From positions 62,001-126,000 of the forward strand of contig NZ_LWKZ01000027.1 of NCBI RefSeq assembly GCF_001905005.1: a DNA stretch of 64,000 nt, written 5' to 3'. The translations under genes and the position numbers were made by a program. Source of the DNA: Streptomyces sp. CB02923. Lineage in GTDB: Bacteria > Actinomycetota > Actinomycetes > Streptomycetales > Streptomycetaceae. Below the pieces are notes generated by a model. That model was not told the origin of the DNA, did no database searches, and saw only the letters and a list, made by a program, of their open reading frames with translations. Below, one piece after another: positions 9,265-17,825 of this stretch (its first letter is position 1; every line of letters starts with the position of its first letter).

Positions 9265-9513
9265 ATGCCTGACACTCCTGTGGAACAGCCGGTACGACGA
9301 CTCGGCCGCCGCTTCTTCAAGCCCGTTGGCATCTCCGACTCCCCCGCGACCGACCGGCCGAAGGCCGAGGCGGAATGCGAAAGGGAATACTTCCGCCCGG
9401 AACTCTCCGCCGATCTGCTGGACCGTCTCGGCGCGGAACTCGACCGGATCAAGGCCACTTTGTGGTCGCAGCACAGCGAAGCCGAGTACGGCACCGGGCC
9501 CCGGCGGTGCTGA
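9265..9513 (+). CDS. Small hypothetical protein (82 aa)
   Basis: The frame gives a charged, soluble 82-residue protein with a probable helix near its end (LSADLLDRLGAELDRIKATL). I chose the ATG at 9265 because the codons upstream of it look non-coding. No good ribosome site is visible, so it may be leaderless or start elsewhere. It precedes the DUF2637 membrane protein gene by 65 nt on the same strand. No domain recognised. Confidence 0.45.
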   Translation: MPDTPVEQPVRRLGRRFFKPVGISDSPATDRPKAEAECEREYFRPELSADLLDRLGAELDRIKATLWSQHSEAEYGTGPRRC

Positions 9514-9578
9514 GGGCGGCCCGCGCCGCCTGACAGTCCGGGCCCCGACGCCGCCGCCCAGCCCGCAGGGAAGTTGCC

Positions 9579-10376
9579 GTGTACGATCCCCCCACCCTCC
9601 ACCTGCTGATGCCGTCCACCGCCGACGGGTACCGGATCCCCGCTCAAGTCACCTCCGAGCCCGATCTGACGGCCGCCTTCGGCCTCGCCGACGGCCCGCT
9701 CTTCCGCGACCAGCCGGCCCACGAGAGCCTGGCCGACGCCTACGACGCGTACGCCGCGGCACCGATGGTCGTCCCGGACGACCTCGACGCCGAACTGGCG
9801 CAGCTGCTGGACACCACCGAACAGCCCGTCGTGGCCGACGAGATGCCCGTGTCCGAGCGGCACAGCCACCGCAAGCCGACCTTCCTGCACACCGCCCGCG
9901 GCGGCGGGGAGGGCCGCACCCGGTCGTGGCGGCGCACCCTGAGCCTGGTCACCGTCGCCCTGACGTCGGTGATCGTGATGGCGGTCGCCCTGCTCGCCGC
10001 GGTGGCGTCCTACCCGCCGCTGCGGGCCCTGGCCGGTGAGGCCACGTCGCCGCGCATCGCGCAGCTGTGGCCGCTGCTGGTCTACGGGCCGTGGATGGCC
10101 GCCATCCTGTCCATCCTGCGGGCCCGCACCCACCGGCGCCGCACCGCCCACTCGTGGTGCGTCGTGATCTTCTTCGCGGCCGTGGCCACGGTGCTGTGCA
10201 TCGCCAAGGCCCCCACCACCCCGGCGGGGATCACCGTGGCGGGGCTGCCGCCGGTCACCGTGCTGCTCTGCTTCCACCAGCTCATCCGCCAGCTCGATCC
10301 CGGGCCCACGGCGGCGCCCTCCACCCGGCACGCTTACACCAGCCGCGGCTCCCACCGCCACCGCTCCGCCCGCTGA
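9579..10376 (+). CDS. DUF2637-type membrane protein
   Basis: A 265-residue protein starting at a GTG behind AGGGAAG. Residues 1-120 are soluble and acidic; about 125-240 hold four hydrophobic segments with small basic loops, in the arrangement of the actinobacterial DUF2637 family (SpdB-like relatives occur near plasmid-transfer and developmental genes). The C-terminal tail is basic and His/Arg-rich. DUF2637 proteins usually stand next to replication-like or regulatory genes on integrative elements; none is seen here. The molecular role is unknown. Membrane topology and family are the supported parts. Confidence 0.7.
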   Translation: MYDPPTLHLLMPSTADGYRIPAQVTSEPDLTAAFGLADGPLFRDQPAHESLADAYDAYAAAPMVVPDDLDAELAQLLDTTEQPVVADEMPVSERHSHRKPTFLHTARGGGEGRTRSWRRTLSLVTVALTSVIVMAVALLAAVASYPPLRALAGEATSPRIAQLWPLLVYGPWMAAILSILRARTHRRRTAHSWCVVIFFAAVATVLCIAKAPTTPAGITVAGLPPVTVLLCFHQLIRQLDPGPTAAPSTRHAYTSRGSHRHRSAR

Positions 10377-10805
10377 GACCCGGCAGCCGTCCGTGGTCCC
10401 GGTGGCTCCCGCCAGGGGGTGCCGGGCGCGGCGGTCATCGGCTTTTGTTTTGCCGGTCCTTGTTCTTTCACCGCGCCGCAGCTCCGCGGAAATGACGGGA
10501 GGAAATACCGCGCTGTTTGTGGTGGCGTTGCCGAATTTCCGTGTCCGGCGGTCGGCTGATCCTTCGATCGGCCTGCCGACCGGGCACGTTCGGACTTCTC
10601 CCGGAAGTCCGGCGGTATTCGGGGCGGCGCCATCGGGGCATCCGGGCCGACGCCGGCCGCCTACGCCCCCCATGCGCCCGGCTGTCCGGAGGAAACTCCG
10701 CAGCAGAAACGTTGTTTGACCCAAGCGAGCGTATCCGGGAATTCCGTTATTCGTTGGTTCAGGCGTGAACCCGTGCGTCAGTGCCCGACGAAGGAGTGTG
10801 CAGCG
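10377..10805. other. Intergenic region, relatively AT-rich
   Basis: About 430 nt with lower GC than its surroundings, notably around 10440-10520 and 10700-10760. I see no gene or RNA with confidence. It probably holds the promoter for the membrane protein at 10806. Confidence 0.45.
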
Positions 10806-11489
10806 ATGGCCGTGAGTTGGGCGAAGAGGATCGCTGTCACGGAACCCGCCCCGAAACCCGTCCGCTACGCCCGTTATCTGGCGCCGCACTGGCAGGGTCT
10901 GCTCCGGGTGGACAGCGAGAACGGGATCGGCATCGTGCCGGCCGTCGCGTTCTTCGGTGTGCTCGCCTCGGTCCTTTTCGGCGCGGGCGGCGCGGGGGTG
11001 GCGCTGCTGGTCGACGTGGCCATGGACCGCGACCACATGGCGCGCGCCTGGGTGGCGTTCGACCTCGTGATGGCCGTGGCACTCTCCTTCTCGTACTGGC
11101 TCGTGGGCCGGTACGGCCTGCGGTTCTACGACACCGACCCCGCCACCAACGACCTGTGGCGGCTGATCACCGTCGCCAACACCGCCTGGCGGTCGCTGCC
11201 CCGGGCGCACCGTACGGCCCAGAGGCCGCGGCTGCGTGCCGTGAACACCGCCGCCCGCATCCTGCTGGCCGACCCCGCGGACACCCGTACGCACCAGATG
11301 CTGCACGCGCACGCGGACGTCCTGCGGCACCTGGCCACCACGGTTCTCGCGGACACCCAGCAGGAGCAGCCGCCGGAGCTGCCCACCGCGTACGCGTCGC
11401 GCACCGCCGATCCGCTTCCCCTCGCCGAGCCCGGCGCCGCGCAGGCGACCTCGCTGGAGCGGGCCCCCTCCATCCCCGGCCAGCAGTGA
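10806..11489 (+). CDS. Putative two-helix membrane protein, unknown function
   Basis: A 227-residue protein. ATG at 10806 is preceded by AAGGAG, which decides the start. Two hydrophobic helices (about 45-70 and 80-105) are followed by a soluble helical domain (about 115-190) beginning FYDTDPATNDLWRLI and a Pro/Ala-rich tail. No signal peptide. I do not recognise the family. The order small soluble protein, DUF2637 protein, then this membrane protein on one strand suggests a small accessory set, but nothing links them functionally. Confidence 0.65.
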   Translation: MAVSWAKRIAVTEPAPKPVRYARYLAPHWQGLLRVDSENGIGIVPAVAFFGVLASVLFGAGGAGVALLVDVAMDRDHMARAWVAFDLVMAVALSFSYWLVGRYGLRFYDTDPATNDLWRLITVANTAWRSLPRAHRTAQRPRLRAVNTAARILLADPADTRTHQMLHAHADVLRHLATTVLADTQQEQPPELPTAYASRTADPLPLAEPGAAQATSLERAPSIPGQQ

Positions 11490-11746
11490 GTCCGGCGCTC
11501 CGGCCGCGCCGCGCGGGTGCCGGACGCCTTTCCTGCGTGCTGTTCCGGTCGTTGCTGGTGCGCGCAGCCGGAACGGCGGAGTGCGGCCGCCGGGGATCCG
11601 GCCTCGTGGGCGGTGCGTACCCGGACCGGGGCCGGGACCTGACCTTGGCCGGGTCTGGTGGCCGTACCGTCGCGCCCCGGGGAGCGGGCTCCTAGGGTGG
11701 GACGCCGGAACCGGAACTCTTTCCGTCCGCTCCCCAGGAGGTTCCC

Positions 11747-12961
11747 GTGAGCGTCAGCGCCAAGGGCACGTACCTGATCAAGAACGTGAGCAGCGGCCTG
11801 TACCTGACCGTCAAGGGTCACACCAAACAGTCCCCCGCGGGCATCGTCCAGGAGCGGCTGCACGACTGGCCGCAGCGGGCCGCCCAGGCGTGGCGGCTGG
11901 AGTCCGCGCCGGGCGGCGAACTCACCTTCCGGCTGCAGAATCAGCACAGCGGCGGGTACCTCCAGGTCCGCAGGTGTGCGAAGGACCAGGGCGCTCCCCT
12001 GGTCCAGGAACACCTGGAGGAGAACACCCCGGCGTACCGGAGCCAGACGTGGCAGTTCGTCGAGGAGGACCCGTACCGGATCTCCAACCTGCACAGCGGC
12101 CTGTGGATGAACGTGCGCGACGGCTCCGCCGCCGCCGGTACGGTCGTCGACCAGTCGACGGAGAACACCGGCGCCTACCGCCCCGCCGAGCAGTGGACCT
12201 TCGAGCCGGTCGAGGCGCGCGGCGGTGACCCGGTCTTCGACGCGCTGTCCGGGCTGCTGGTGGAGCCGGGCGGCGGCATCATCTCGACCGTCACGCACGT
12301 CTTCAAGGCGTCGCTGGAGGCCGCCGGGGGTGTCTTCGGCACCGTCGCCAAGTACGTGCCGGGCGACACCACTCCGTTCGTACGGTTCGACGGCTTCCGC
12401 GGCGACGAGGTCATCCGGTTCTCCTCGCGCAACCGCGTCGAGGCGGGGCCGCGGAAGATCAGTACGCAGTTCCCGCACCTGCCCAAGGAGTTCCACGGCG
12501 GCTTCGACTTCGTCACCCGGGCGCCGCGGCACAGCGACCGGACCTGGCTCGGGGTCAAGGGTGACCTGACGGTCGCCTTCTCGGACAAGGACAACGACGG
12601 CATCGACCGGACCGAGGAGTACTTCCCGTCCCGGGAGCTGGAGCCGTACGGCAAGGTGCTGGAGGCGACGCCCGCGCGGCCCGACGACTCGCAGTACCTG
12701 CTGTTCTGCGAGCAGGCCACGGTGCTGATCGACGGCCGGTTCCGGGCGCCGGACCTGCGCGAGGTGCAGCCGATGCCGATGGGCCAGCTGCCCAAGGGCT
12801 GGCAGAGCCCGGACGCGGTCGCCTCCGCCACCGTGGGCGACGAGGTGCACTTCTTCGCCACCAAGGGCGGCGAGTACACCGTCTTCACCCTGCGCGACCT
12901 CATCCAGGGGCCCGCGCCGGTCCTGAACGCCTATCCGTTCCTGCTGGGGCTGTGGGCGTAG
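11747..12961 (+). CDS. Ricin-B-lectin-like plus hemopexin-like repeat protein
   Basis: A 404-residue protein starting at GTG behind AGGAGG. Residues 1-155 show the three-fold repeat of a ricin-type beta-trefoil: each third contains a segment like GTYLIKNVSSGLYLTVKG, SGGYLQVRRCAKD or ISNLHSGLWMNVRDG and ends in a QxW-like signature (AQAWRLE, QTWQFVE, EQWTFEP). After a helical linker (160-205), residues about 212-404 contain at least two beta-blade-like repeats with the hemopexin-style pattern F-P-x-LP..FHGGFDF and later LPKGWQSPDAVASA. No signal peptide is present. Lectin family is well supported; the hemopexin-like reading is tentative. Ligand and partner unknown. Confidence 0.65.
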   Translation: MSVSAKGTYLIKNVSSGLYLTVKGHTKQSPAGIVQERLHDWPQRAAQAWRLESAPGGELTFRLQNQHSGGYLQVRRCAKDQGAPLVQEHLEENTPAYRSQTWQFVEEDPYRISNLHSGLWMNVRDGSAAAGTVVDQSTENTGAYRPAEQWTFEPVEARGGDPVFDALSGLLVEPGGGIISTVTHVFKASLEAAGGVFGTVAKYVPGDTTPFVRFDGFRGDEVIRFSSRNRVEAGPRKISTQFPHLPKEFHGGFDFVTRAPRHSDRTWLGVKGDLTVAFSDKDNDGIDRTEEYFPSRELEPYGKVLEATPARPDDSQYLLFCEQATVLIDGRFRAPDLREVQPMPMGQLPKGWQSPDAVASATVGDEVHFFATKGGEYTVFTLRDLIQGPAPVLNAYPFLLGLWA

Positions 12962-13113
12962 CGGCAGCACCGCGCGCGGCCGGGTGGCCGGCTGTCTCCG
13001 TCCGGTCACCCGGCACTGCCCGCAGTCGTCGTGCCGCGGGCGGGCCGCGGTAACTGCGCGACGGCGGCTGTGCCCAGCCGGCCCGACGCGCCCGGTCCCG
13101 CGCCCGCGGACCG

Positions 13114-13353
13114 TCAGGTGAGGTCGAACTCGCCCTCGCGGGCGCCGAGGACGAATCCGCGCCACTCGGCCGGTGTGAAGACCAGCGCGGGCACTTCCGG
13201 AGTACGCCGGTTGCGCATCGCGATCCAGCCCTCGACGAAGGCGACCTGGACGTCGCCCATCCCCTGGCTGCTCGACTGCCACGCGGCGCCGGCCAGGTCC
13301 GGCTCCGGCCTCGTCCCGTCCGCGAGCCGCTGTTCGATGATGCCCTCGGCCAC
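13114..13353 (-). CDS. DUF397 domain protein
   Basis: A 79-residue protein whose second half (PALVFTPAEWRGFVLGAREG) is the signature of DUF397, a small actinomycete family commonly encoded next to XRE-type regulators with which it forms anti-regulator or toxin-antitoxin-like pairs affecting development and antibiotic production. The usual XRE partner is not adjacent here: the flanks are the lectin-like gene and the thiolase operon, so this is an orphan copy. It is cytosolic, with no membrane segment. Confidence 0.88.
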   Translation of the reverse strand: MAEGIIEQRLADGTRPEPDLAGAAWQSSSQGMGDVQVAFVEGWIAMRNRRTPEVPALVFTPAEWRGFVLGAREGEFDLT

Positions 13354-13423
13354 GTCGCTGCTCCTCCCGGTTAGGCGTCGCGGTCAGCCTAGTCACCGCG
13401 TCCGGTGTCGGACAGGGTGCGCC

Positions 13424-14638
13424 TCAGGTGGCGGGCGGTTCGTCGCCCACGAGCCACATCGAGAAGAACTGGGAGCCGCCGCCGTAGGCGTGCCCCAGTG
13501 CCCGGCGCGCGCCGGGGACCTGGTGTTCTCCCGCCTGCCCCCGCACCTGGAGGGCCGCCTCGGCGAAGCGGATCATGCCGGAGGCGCCGATGGGATTGGC
13601 GGAGAGCACCCCTCCGGAAGGGTTGACGGGCAGGTCGCCGTCGAGTTCCGTCACGCCGGATTCGGTGAGCTTCCAGCCCTCGCCCGGCGCGGCGAAGCCC
13701 AGGTTCTCCAGCCACATCGGCTCGTACCAGCTGAAGGGCACGTACATCTCCACCGCGTCGATCTCCCGGCGCGGGTCCGTGATCCCGGCCCGCCGGTACA
13801 CCGCCGCGGCGCAGTCCCGGCCCGCCTGCGGGGAGACGAAGTCCTTGCCCGCGAAGAGCGTCGGTTCGCTGCGCATCGCCCCGCCGTGCACCCAGGCGGC
13901 GGGCCGGGGCGCCCGGCGCGCGCCCGCGCGGCCGGTCAGGACCATCGCGCAGGCGCCGTCGGAGGACGGGCAGGTCTCGGAGTAGCGGACCGGGTCCCAG
14001 AGCATCGGGGACGCCTGGACCTTCTCCAGGGTGATGTCGTGCTCGTGGAGGTGGGCGTACGGGTTCTTCAGCGCGTTGCGGCGGTCCTTGTACGCGACCA
14101 GGGAGCCGACCGCGGCGGGCGCGCCCGTACGCCGCATGTACGCGCGGACGTGCGGGGCGAAGAAGCCGCCCGCACCGGCCAGCAGCGGCTGCTGGAAGGG
14201 GACCGGGAGCGACAGTCCCCACATCGCGTTGGACTCGGACTGCTTCTCGAAGGCCAGGGTCAGGACGGTGCGGTGCACGCGGGCGGCCACGAGGTCGGCC
14301 GCGACCAGGGCGGTGGAGCCGCCGACGGAGCCCGCGGTGTGCACCCGCAGCATGGGTTTGCCGACCGCGCCGAGCGCGTCGGCGAGGTACAGCTCGGGCA
14401 TCATCACGCCCTCGAAGAAGTCGGGGGCCTTGCCGATGACGACGGCGTCGATGTCCTGCCAGGTCAGCTCGGCGTCATCGAGGGCCCGCAGCGCGGCCTC
14501 GCGGACGAGCCCGGCCAGCGAGACGTCGCGGCGGGCGGCGACGTGCCGGGTCTGGCCGATGCCGACGACGGCGACGGGTTCCTTGGCCACCGCGGCTTCT
14601 CGGGACACCGCGGTCCCGGGCACTCCGGCCTTGCTCAT
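13424..14638 (-). CDS. Thiolase-fold lipid-transfer protein / acyl-CoA thiolase-like (second copy)
   Basis: A 404-residue SCP-x/Ltp-type thiolase-fold protein. It begins PVAVVGIGQTRH and contains MLRVHTAGSVGGST (about 95-110), the pattern of lipid-transfer/acetyl-CoA acetyltransferase relatives, and the C-terminal NPSGGVLSANPIGASG that corresponds to the thiolase glycine loop. In actinobacteria such proteins act as thiolases or retro-aldolases in sterol side-chain and related beta-oxidation. Its ATG overlaps the stop of the preceding thiolase gene (ATGA at 14635-14638), so the two are translationally coupled and probably work as a pair with the OB-fold protein. The exact substrate is not known. 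Confidence 0.88.
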   Translation of the reverse strand: MSKAGVPGTAVSREAAVAKEPVAVVGIGQTRHVAARRDVSLAGLVREAALRALDDAELTWQDIDAVVIGKAPDFFEGVMMPELYLADALGAVGKPMLRVHTAGSVGGSTALVAADLVAARVHRTVLTLAFEKQSESNAMWGLSLPVPFQQPLLAGAGGFFAPHVRAYMRRTGAPAAVGSLVAYKDRRNALKNPYAHLHEHDITLEKVQASPMLWDPVRYSETCPSSDGACAMVLTGRAGARRAPRPAAWVHGGAMRSEPTLFAGKDFVSPQAGRDCAAAVYRRAGITDPRREIDAVEMYVPFSWYEPMWLENLGFAAPGEGWKLTESGVTELDGDLPVNPSGGVLSANPIGASGMIRFAEAALQVRGQAGEHQVPGARRALGHAYGGGSQFFSMWLVGDEPPAT

Positions 14639-15765
14639 CGCGGCTCTCCTTCGAGTACGGCGACCAGGTTCTGCTGGAGGCAGGGCCCTGAAGTGGCGTG
14701 GGCCAGCGCCCGCGTCGACTCGCCGCGCCGGACGCGGAGCGCGGCCTCGCCGATCCGGATCAGGCCGGTGGCCATCATGGGGTTCGCGGCGAGCGCGCCG
14801 CCGGACGGGGTGACGCGCACCCCGTCGTCGAGCCGCAGCGCCTTGCGGAGCACGACTTCCTGCGAGGTGAAGGGCGCGTGCAGTTCGGCGGTGTCCACGG
14901 GCCGTTCGAAGGCTCCGGCGCGCTCGGCGGCCAGCCGGGCGGACGGCGAGTCGGTGAGGTCCCGTACGCCGAGTGCGTGGGCTTCGATGCGGTGGTCCAT
15001 GCCGCGGATCCAGGCGGGCCGGTCGCACAGCCGCCGCGCGGTGTCGCCCGCGGCGAGGACCACGGCGGCGGCGCCGTCGGTGACGGGAGGGCAGTCGCCG
15101 GTACGGAGCGGCCGGACGACGTACGGGCCGTGCGGCGCGGAGTCGCCGGGCCGGGCGTGCGGGCCGGCCGCCGCGTCGGCGCGGCTGCGCGCCGCGATCC
15201 CGGCCAGTGCCGCTTCGTCCGTGTCGCCCGCGTCGATGAGGGCCTGGGCCTGGAGTGCGGCCAGGGAGACGGAGTCGGGCCACAGGGGCGCCAAGTAGTA
15301 CGGGTCGAGCTGGCGGGTGAGGACGTCGCGGACGTCGCCGGACGAGGACGTGCCGTACGCGTACACGAGCGCGGTCTCGGCGTCGCCGGTCAGCAGCTTG
15401 ACCCAGGCCTCGTACAGCGCCCAGGCGCCGTCCGTCTCGACGTGCGACTCGGCGATGGGCGGCCAGGCGCCGACGCTGTCCAGCGCCATGGTGAAGGAGA
15501 AGGCCCGCCCGGCCAGGTAGTCCGACGACCCCGAGCAGGTGAAGTCGATCTCCCCGGCTCGCAGGCCCGCCTGGCCCAGGGCGTCCTGGAGCACCGGGAG
15601 CAGCAGTTCGGCTTCGGAGACCCCGGCGGTGTCGCGGGTGTCATCGCTCCGGGCGAAGGCGACGACCGCGATCTCACGCGCCGGCGCGGCCGGTCCGGGG
15701 GTCGCGGCCGGTCCGGGGGCCGCAGCTGGTTCCGTGGTCCCGGCCGGTCCGGGGGTCGCGGGCAT
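14635..15765 (-). CDS. Thiolase-fold lipid-transfer protein (first copy)
   Basis: A 376-residue thiolase-like protein. After an Ala/Pro/Gly low-complexity leader (residues 1-28) it has EIAVVAFARSDD, a CSGSSDYLAG motif, a central SHVETDGAWALYEAW and the C-terminal VTPSGGALAANPMMATG loop. The match is to the Ltp-type thiolase-fold proteins that associate with DUF35 OB-fold partners. Its start overlaps the stop of the OB-fold gene by one base (TGATG at 15763-15767), and its stop overlaps the next thiolase start, making a tightly coupled three-gene block. Together with the adjacent crotonase and CoA ligase this looks like a short-chain side-chain degradation module. Confidence 0.85.
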   Translation of the reverse strand: MPATPGPAGTTEPAAAPGPAATPGPAAPAREIAVVAFARSDDTRDTAGVSEAELLLPVLQDALGQAGLRAGEIDFTCSGSSDYLAGRAFSFTMALDSVGAWPPIAESHVETDGAWALYEAWVKLLTGDAETALVYAYGTSSSGDVRDVLTRQLDPYYLAPLWPDSVSLAALQAQALIDAGDTDEAALAGIAARSRADAAAGPHARPGDSAPHGPYVVRPLRTGDCPPVTDGAAAVVLAAGDTARRLCDRPAWIRGMDHRIEAHALGVRDLTDSPSARLAAERAGAFERPVDTAELHAPFTSQEVVLRKALRLDDGVRVTPSGGALAANPMMATGLIRIGEAALRVRRGESTRALAHATSGPCLQQNLVAVLEGEPR

Positions 15766-16751
15766 CAGACCAGCTCCTTGTAGCTGTCGTAACCGGCGTC
15801 GGGTTCGCCGGTGGGCCGGTAGTGGTCCGGGAAGCGGCCGTCGTCGCGCCACACCGGCTCCACCCGCAGGCCCATGCGCACCTCGTCGTACGGGATGCCG
15901 CCGATGCGCGCGTGCAGGGCCAGGTCCGCGCCGTCCAGGGCGATGTGCGCGTACACGTACGGGACCTTGATGTCGAGGTTCTTCGCCTTGATGTTGACGA
16001 TGCAGAAGGTGGTGACCGTCCCCCTGGGGCCCACCTCGACCTGGTCGCGGGTGGCCACGCCGCAGGTGGGGCAGGCGCCGCGGGGCGGTACGTAGACCTT
16101 CAGGCAGGACGGGCAGCGTTCGCCGACGGTGCGGCGCTCGGCGAGGGCGGCGAGGTAGCGGGACTGGGCGCGGCCGGGTGAGTGCGTGTAGTCGAGGCGG
16201 GCGGGGGTGGTGATGCCGGTGACGGGGTCGCTGAACTCGCCGCTGTGCGGCGCGGCCTCCCCCGTCGCACCGCCCTCGTACGGCTCGCCCTCGTACGGCT
16301 CGAAGCACGCGATGTCGGTGATGGCCCCGGTGCGCTCCGCCGCCCACCGGACGCGTACCCGCATTCCGGTGCGCACGGCCTCCGGCCCGGGGGCGTCCAG
16401 GGCGTGCAGCAGCGCGGTGTCCGCGCCGTCGAGGCGGACCAGCGCCCAGGCGAACGGCGTGGCCAGGGGCTGGTGGGGGCGGGGGGCCGGGTTCCAGGCC
16501 CAGGTGGTGACGGTGCCGGTGCTGCCGACCTCGACGAGGTCGCGCAGCTCCGCCGCGGTGACCGGGTCGTACTCGGCGGGCGGTACCAGCACCCGTCCTT
16601 CCACGGTCCGGACGCCGAGCACGACGCGCTCGCGCAGCCCGGTGAGGAAAGCGCTCTGTACGGGCCCGAGGGACCGGGTGAAGGGGAACTCCACCACGAG
16701 CGGCGCCGTGAGCGCTTCGGGGACGTCGGCGGTGCGGGAGGTCTGGGACAT
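15765..16751 (-). CDS. Zinc-ribbon/OB-fold (DUF35) protein, duplicated OB-fold
   Basis: A 328-residue protein containing two DUF35-like OB folds. The second half carries a rubredoxin-type zinc ribbon, CPSC-x9-CPTCG (about residues 218-234), followed by the OB strand pattern GTVTTFCIVNI and YVYAHIALDGADLALHARI; the first half repeats the OB pattern (GTVTTWAWNP, FAWALVRLDGAD) without the cysteines. Such proteins bind thiolase-fold partners such as Ltp2 and supply acyl-CoA binding surface. It lies between the crotonase (48 nt upstream) and the two thiolases, which it overlaps, so it is almost certainly their partner. Confidence 0.88.
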   Translation of the reverse strand: MSQTSRTADVPEALTAPLVVEFPFTRSLGPVQSAFLTGLRERVVLGVRTVEGRVLVPPAEYDPVTAAELRDLVEVGSTGTVTTWAWNPAPRPHQPLATPFAWALVRLDGADTALLHALDAPGPEAVRTGMRVRVRWAAERTGAITDIACFEPYEGEPYEGGATGEAAPHSGEFSDPVTGITTPARLDYTHSPGRAQSRYLAALAERRTVGERCPSCLKVYVPPRGACPTCGVATRDQVEVGPRGTVTTFCIVNIKAKNLDIKVPYVYAHIALDGADLALHARIGGIPYDEVRMGLRVEPVWRDDGRFPDHYRPTGEPDAGYDSYKELV

Positions 16752-16799
16752 ACGGGCTCCTCGCTTCCGTACGGGGTCGGGCGCGCCGGACGTACGGGG

Positions 16800-17600
16800 T
16801 CAGGCGCGCCGGAAGACGGGCGGGCGCTTCTCCGCGAAGGCCCGGGAGCCCTCTTTCGCGTCGGCGGTGCCGAAGACGGGCCAGCCGCGTTCCAGCTCCG
16901 CTTTCAGCCCCTCCTCCTCGGTCATGGAGGCGGTCTCGTAGACGGACGCCTTGACCGCTTCGACGGCGAGCGGGCCGCACGCGTTGATCTGCGCGGCGAT
17001 CTCCAGCGCCTTGCCGAGCGCCTCGCCGTCCGGCACCACGTGCCCGATCAGCCCGATGCCCGCGGCCTCCCCGGCGGTGTACGGGCGGCCGGTGAGCAGC
17101 ATCTCCAGGGCGTGGGTGCGCGGGATCTGGCGGGCGAGGCGGACGGTGGAGCCGCCGATGGGGAACAGTCCGCGCCGTACCTCGAAGAGGCCGAACGTGG
17201 CGCTCCGCCCGGCCACCCGGATGTCGGTGCCCTGGAGAATCTCCGTGCCGCCGGCGACGCAGGGGCCTTCGACGGCGGCGATGACGGGCTTGCGCGGGCG
17301 GTGGTGGCGCAGCATCGCCTTCCAGTGCAGGTCGGGGTCGGCCTGCAGGCGCTCGCGGTACTGCTCGCCGTCCATGCCCCGGCCTGCCAGCGCCTTGAGG
17401 TCCATGCCGGCGCAGAAGGCGCCGCCCGCGCCGGTGAGCACGACCGAGCGCACGGTGTCGTCCTCGTCGGCCGCGGTCCAGCCGTCGTACAGGCCCACCA
17501 GCATCGGCAGCGAGAGCGCGTTCTTCGCCTCCGGCCGGTCGAGTGTGAGCACCAGGGTCGCGCCGTCGCGTGTCACGGTCAGATGTTCGGTCCCGCCCAT
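16800..17600 (-). CDS. Enoyl-CoA hydratase/isomerase (crotonase family)
   Basis: A 266-residue crotonase. The oxyanion-hole segments are visible: GAGGAFCAGMDLKAL (about 56-70) and VIAAVEGPCVAGGTEILQGTD (about 105-125), and the FGLFEVRRGLFP stretch of the hexamer core. The second catalytic Glu of hydratases is at the family position (GLFEVRRG), supporting hydratase rather than dehalogenase activity. It is the first gene of the leftward unit crotonase, OB-fold protein, two thiolases, and its upstream region carries a KstR-like operator shared with the divergent fadD. Probable step: hydration of a 2-enoyl-CoA. Confidence 0.9.
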   Translation of the reverse strand: MGGTEHLTVTRDGATLVLTLDRPEAKNALSLPMLVGLYDGWTAADEDDTVRSVVLTGAGGAFCAGMDLKALAGRGMDGEQYRERLQADPDLHWKAMLRHHRPRKPVIAAVEGPCVAGGTEILQGTDIRVAGRSATFGLFEVRRGLFPIGGSTVRLARQIPRTHALEMLLTGRPYTAGEAAGIGLIGHVVPDGEALGKALEIAAQINACGPLAVEAVKASVYETASMTEEEGLKAELERGWPVFGTADAKEGSRAFAEKRPPVFRRA

Positions 17601-17682
17601 GCGTCCTCCTGTCCGTACGGCCGCGGGCCGTGCCCACCGCCGCCCGTGGGCCGCCCGTGGGCCACCCGTCCGCCCGGGAACG

Positions 17683-17696
17683 TAGAACAGGTTGCA
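17683..17696. promoter_or_regulatory. KstR-type operator between crotonase and fadD genes
   Basis: TAGAACAGGTTGCA fits TnnAACnnGTTnnA, the consensus of the mycobacterial cholesterol-catabolism repressor KstR, at every fixed position. It lies 83-96 nt upstream of the crotonase and about 130 nt upstream of fadD, in the divergent promoter region. An almost identical element is found at 39323-39336. Confidence 0.65.
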
Positions 17697-17724
17697 GTAG
17701 CCGGGTGACTACTTCAAGGGTTTT

Positions 17725-17739
17725 CTGACAGTCAGTCAG
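17725..17739. promoter_or_regulatory. Short perfect inverted repeat in the fadD promoter region
   Basis: CTGAC (17725-17729) and GTCAG (17735-17739) flank AGTCA, giving a 5-5-5 dyad, part of a GTCAGTCAG run. It could be a second operator for a TetR-type repressor or overlap the promoter; short length makes chance occurrence possible. Confidence 0.3.
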
Positions 17740-17825
17740 TTTCCGTTGCCGCGCCCCTTCCCCCGTCCGTCGCGCGGCGCTCTAATGACCGCCAGACCGA
17801 CGCCGCCGCCCGTTCTGGAGGAGAC

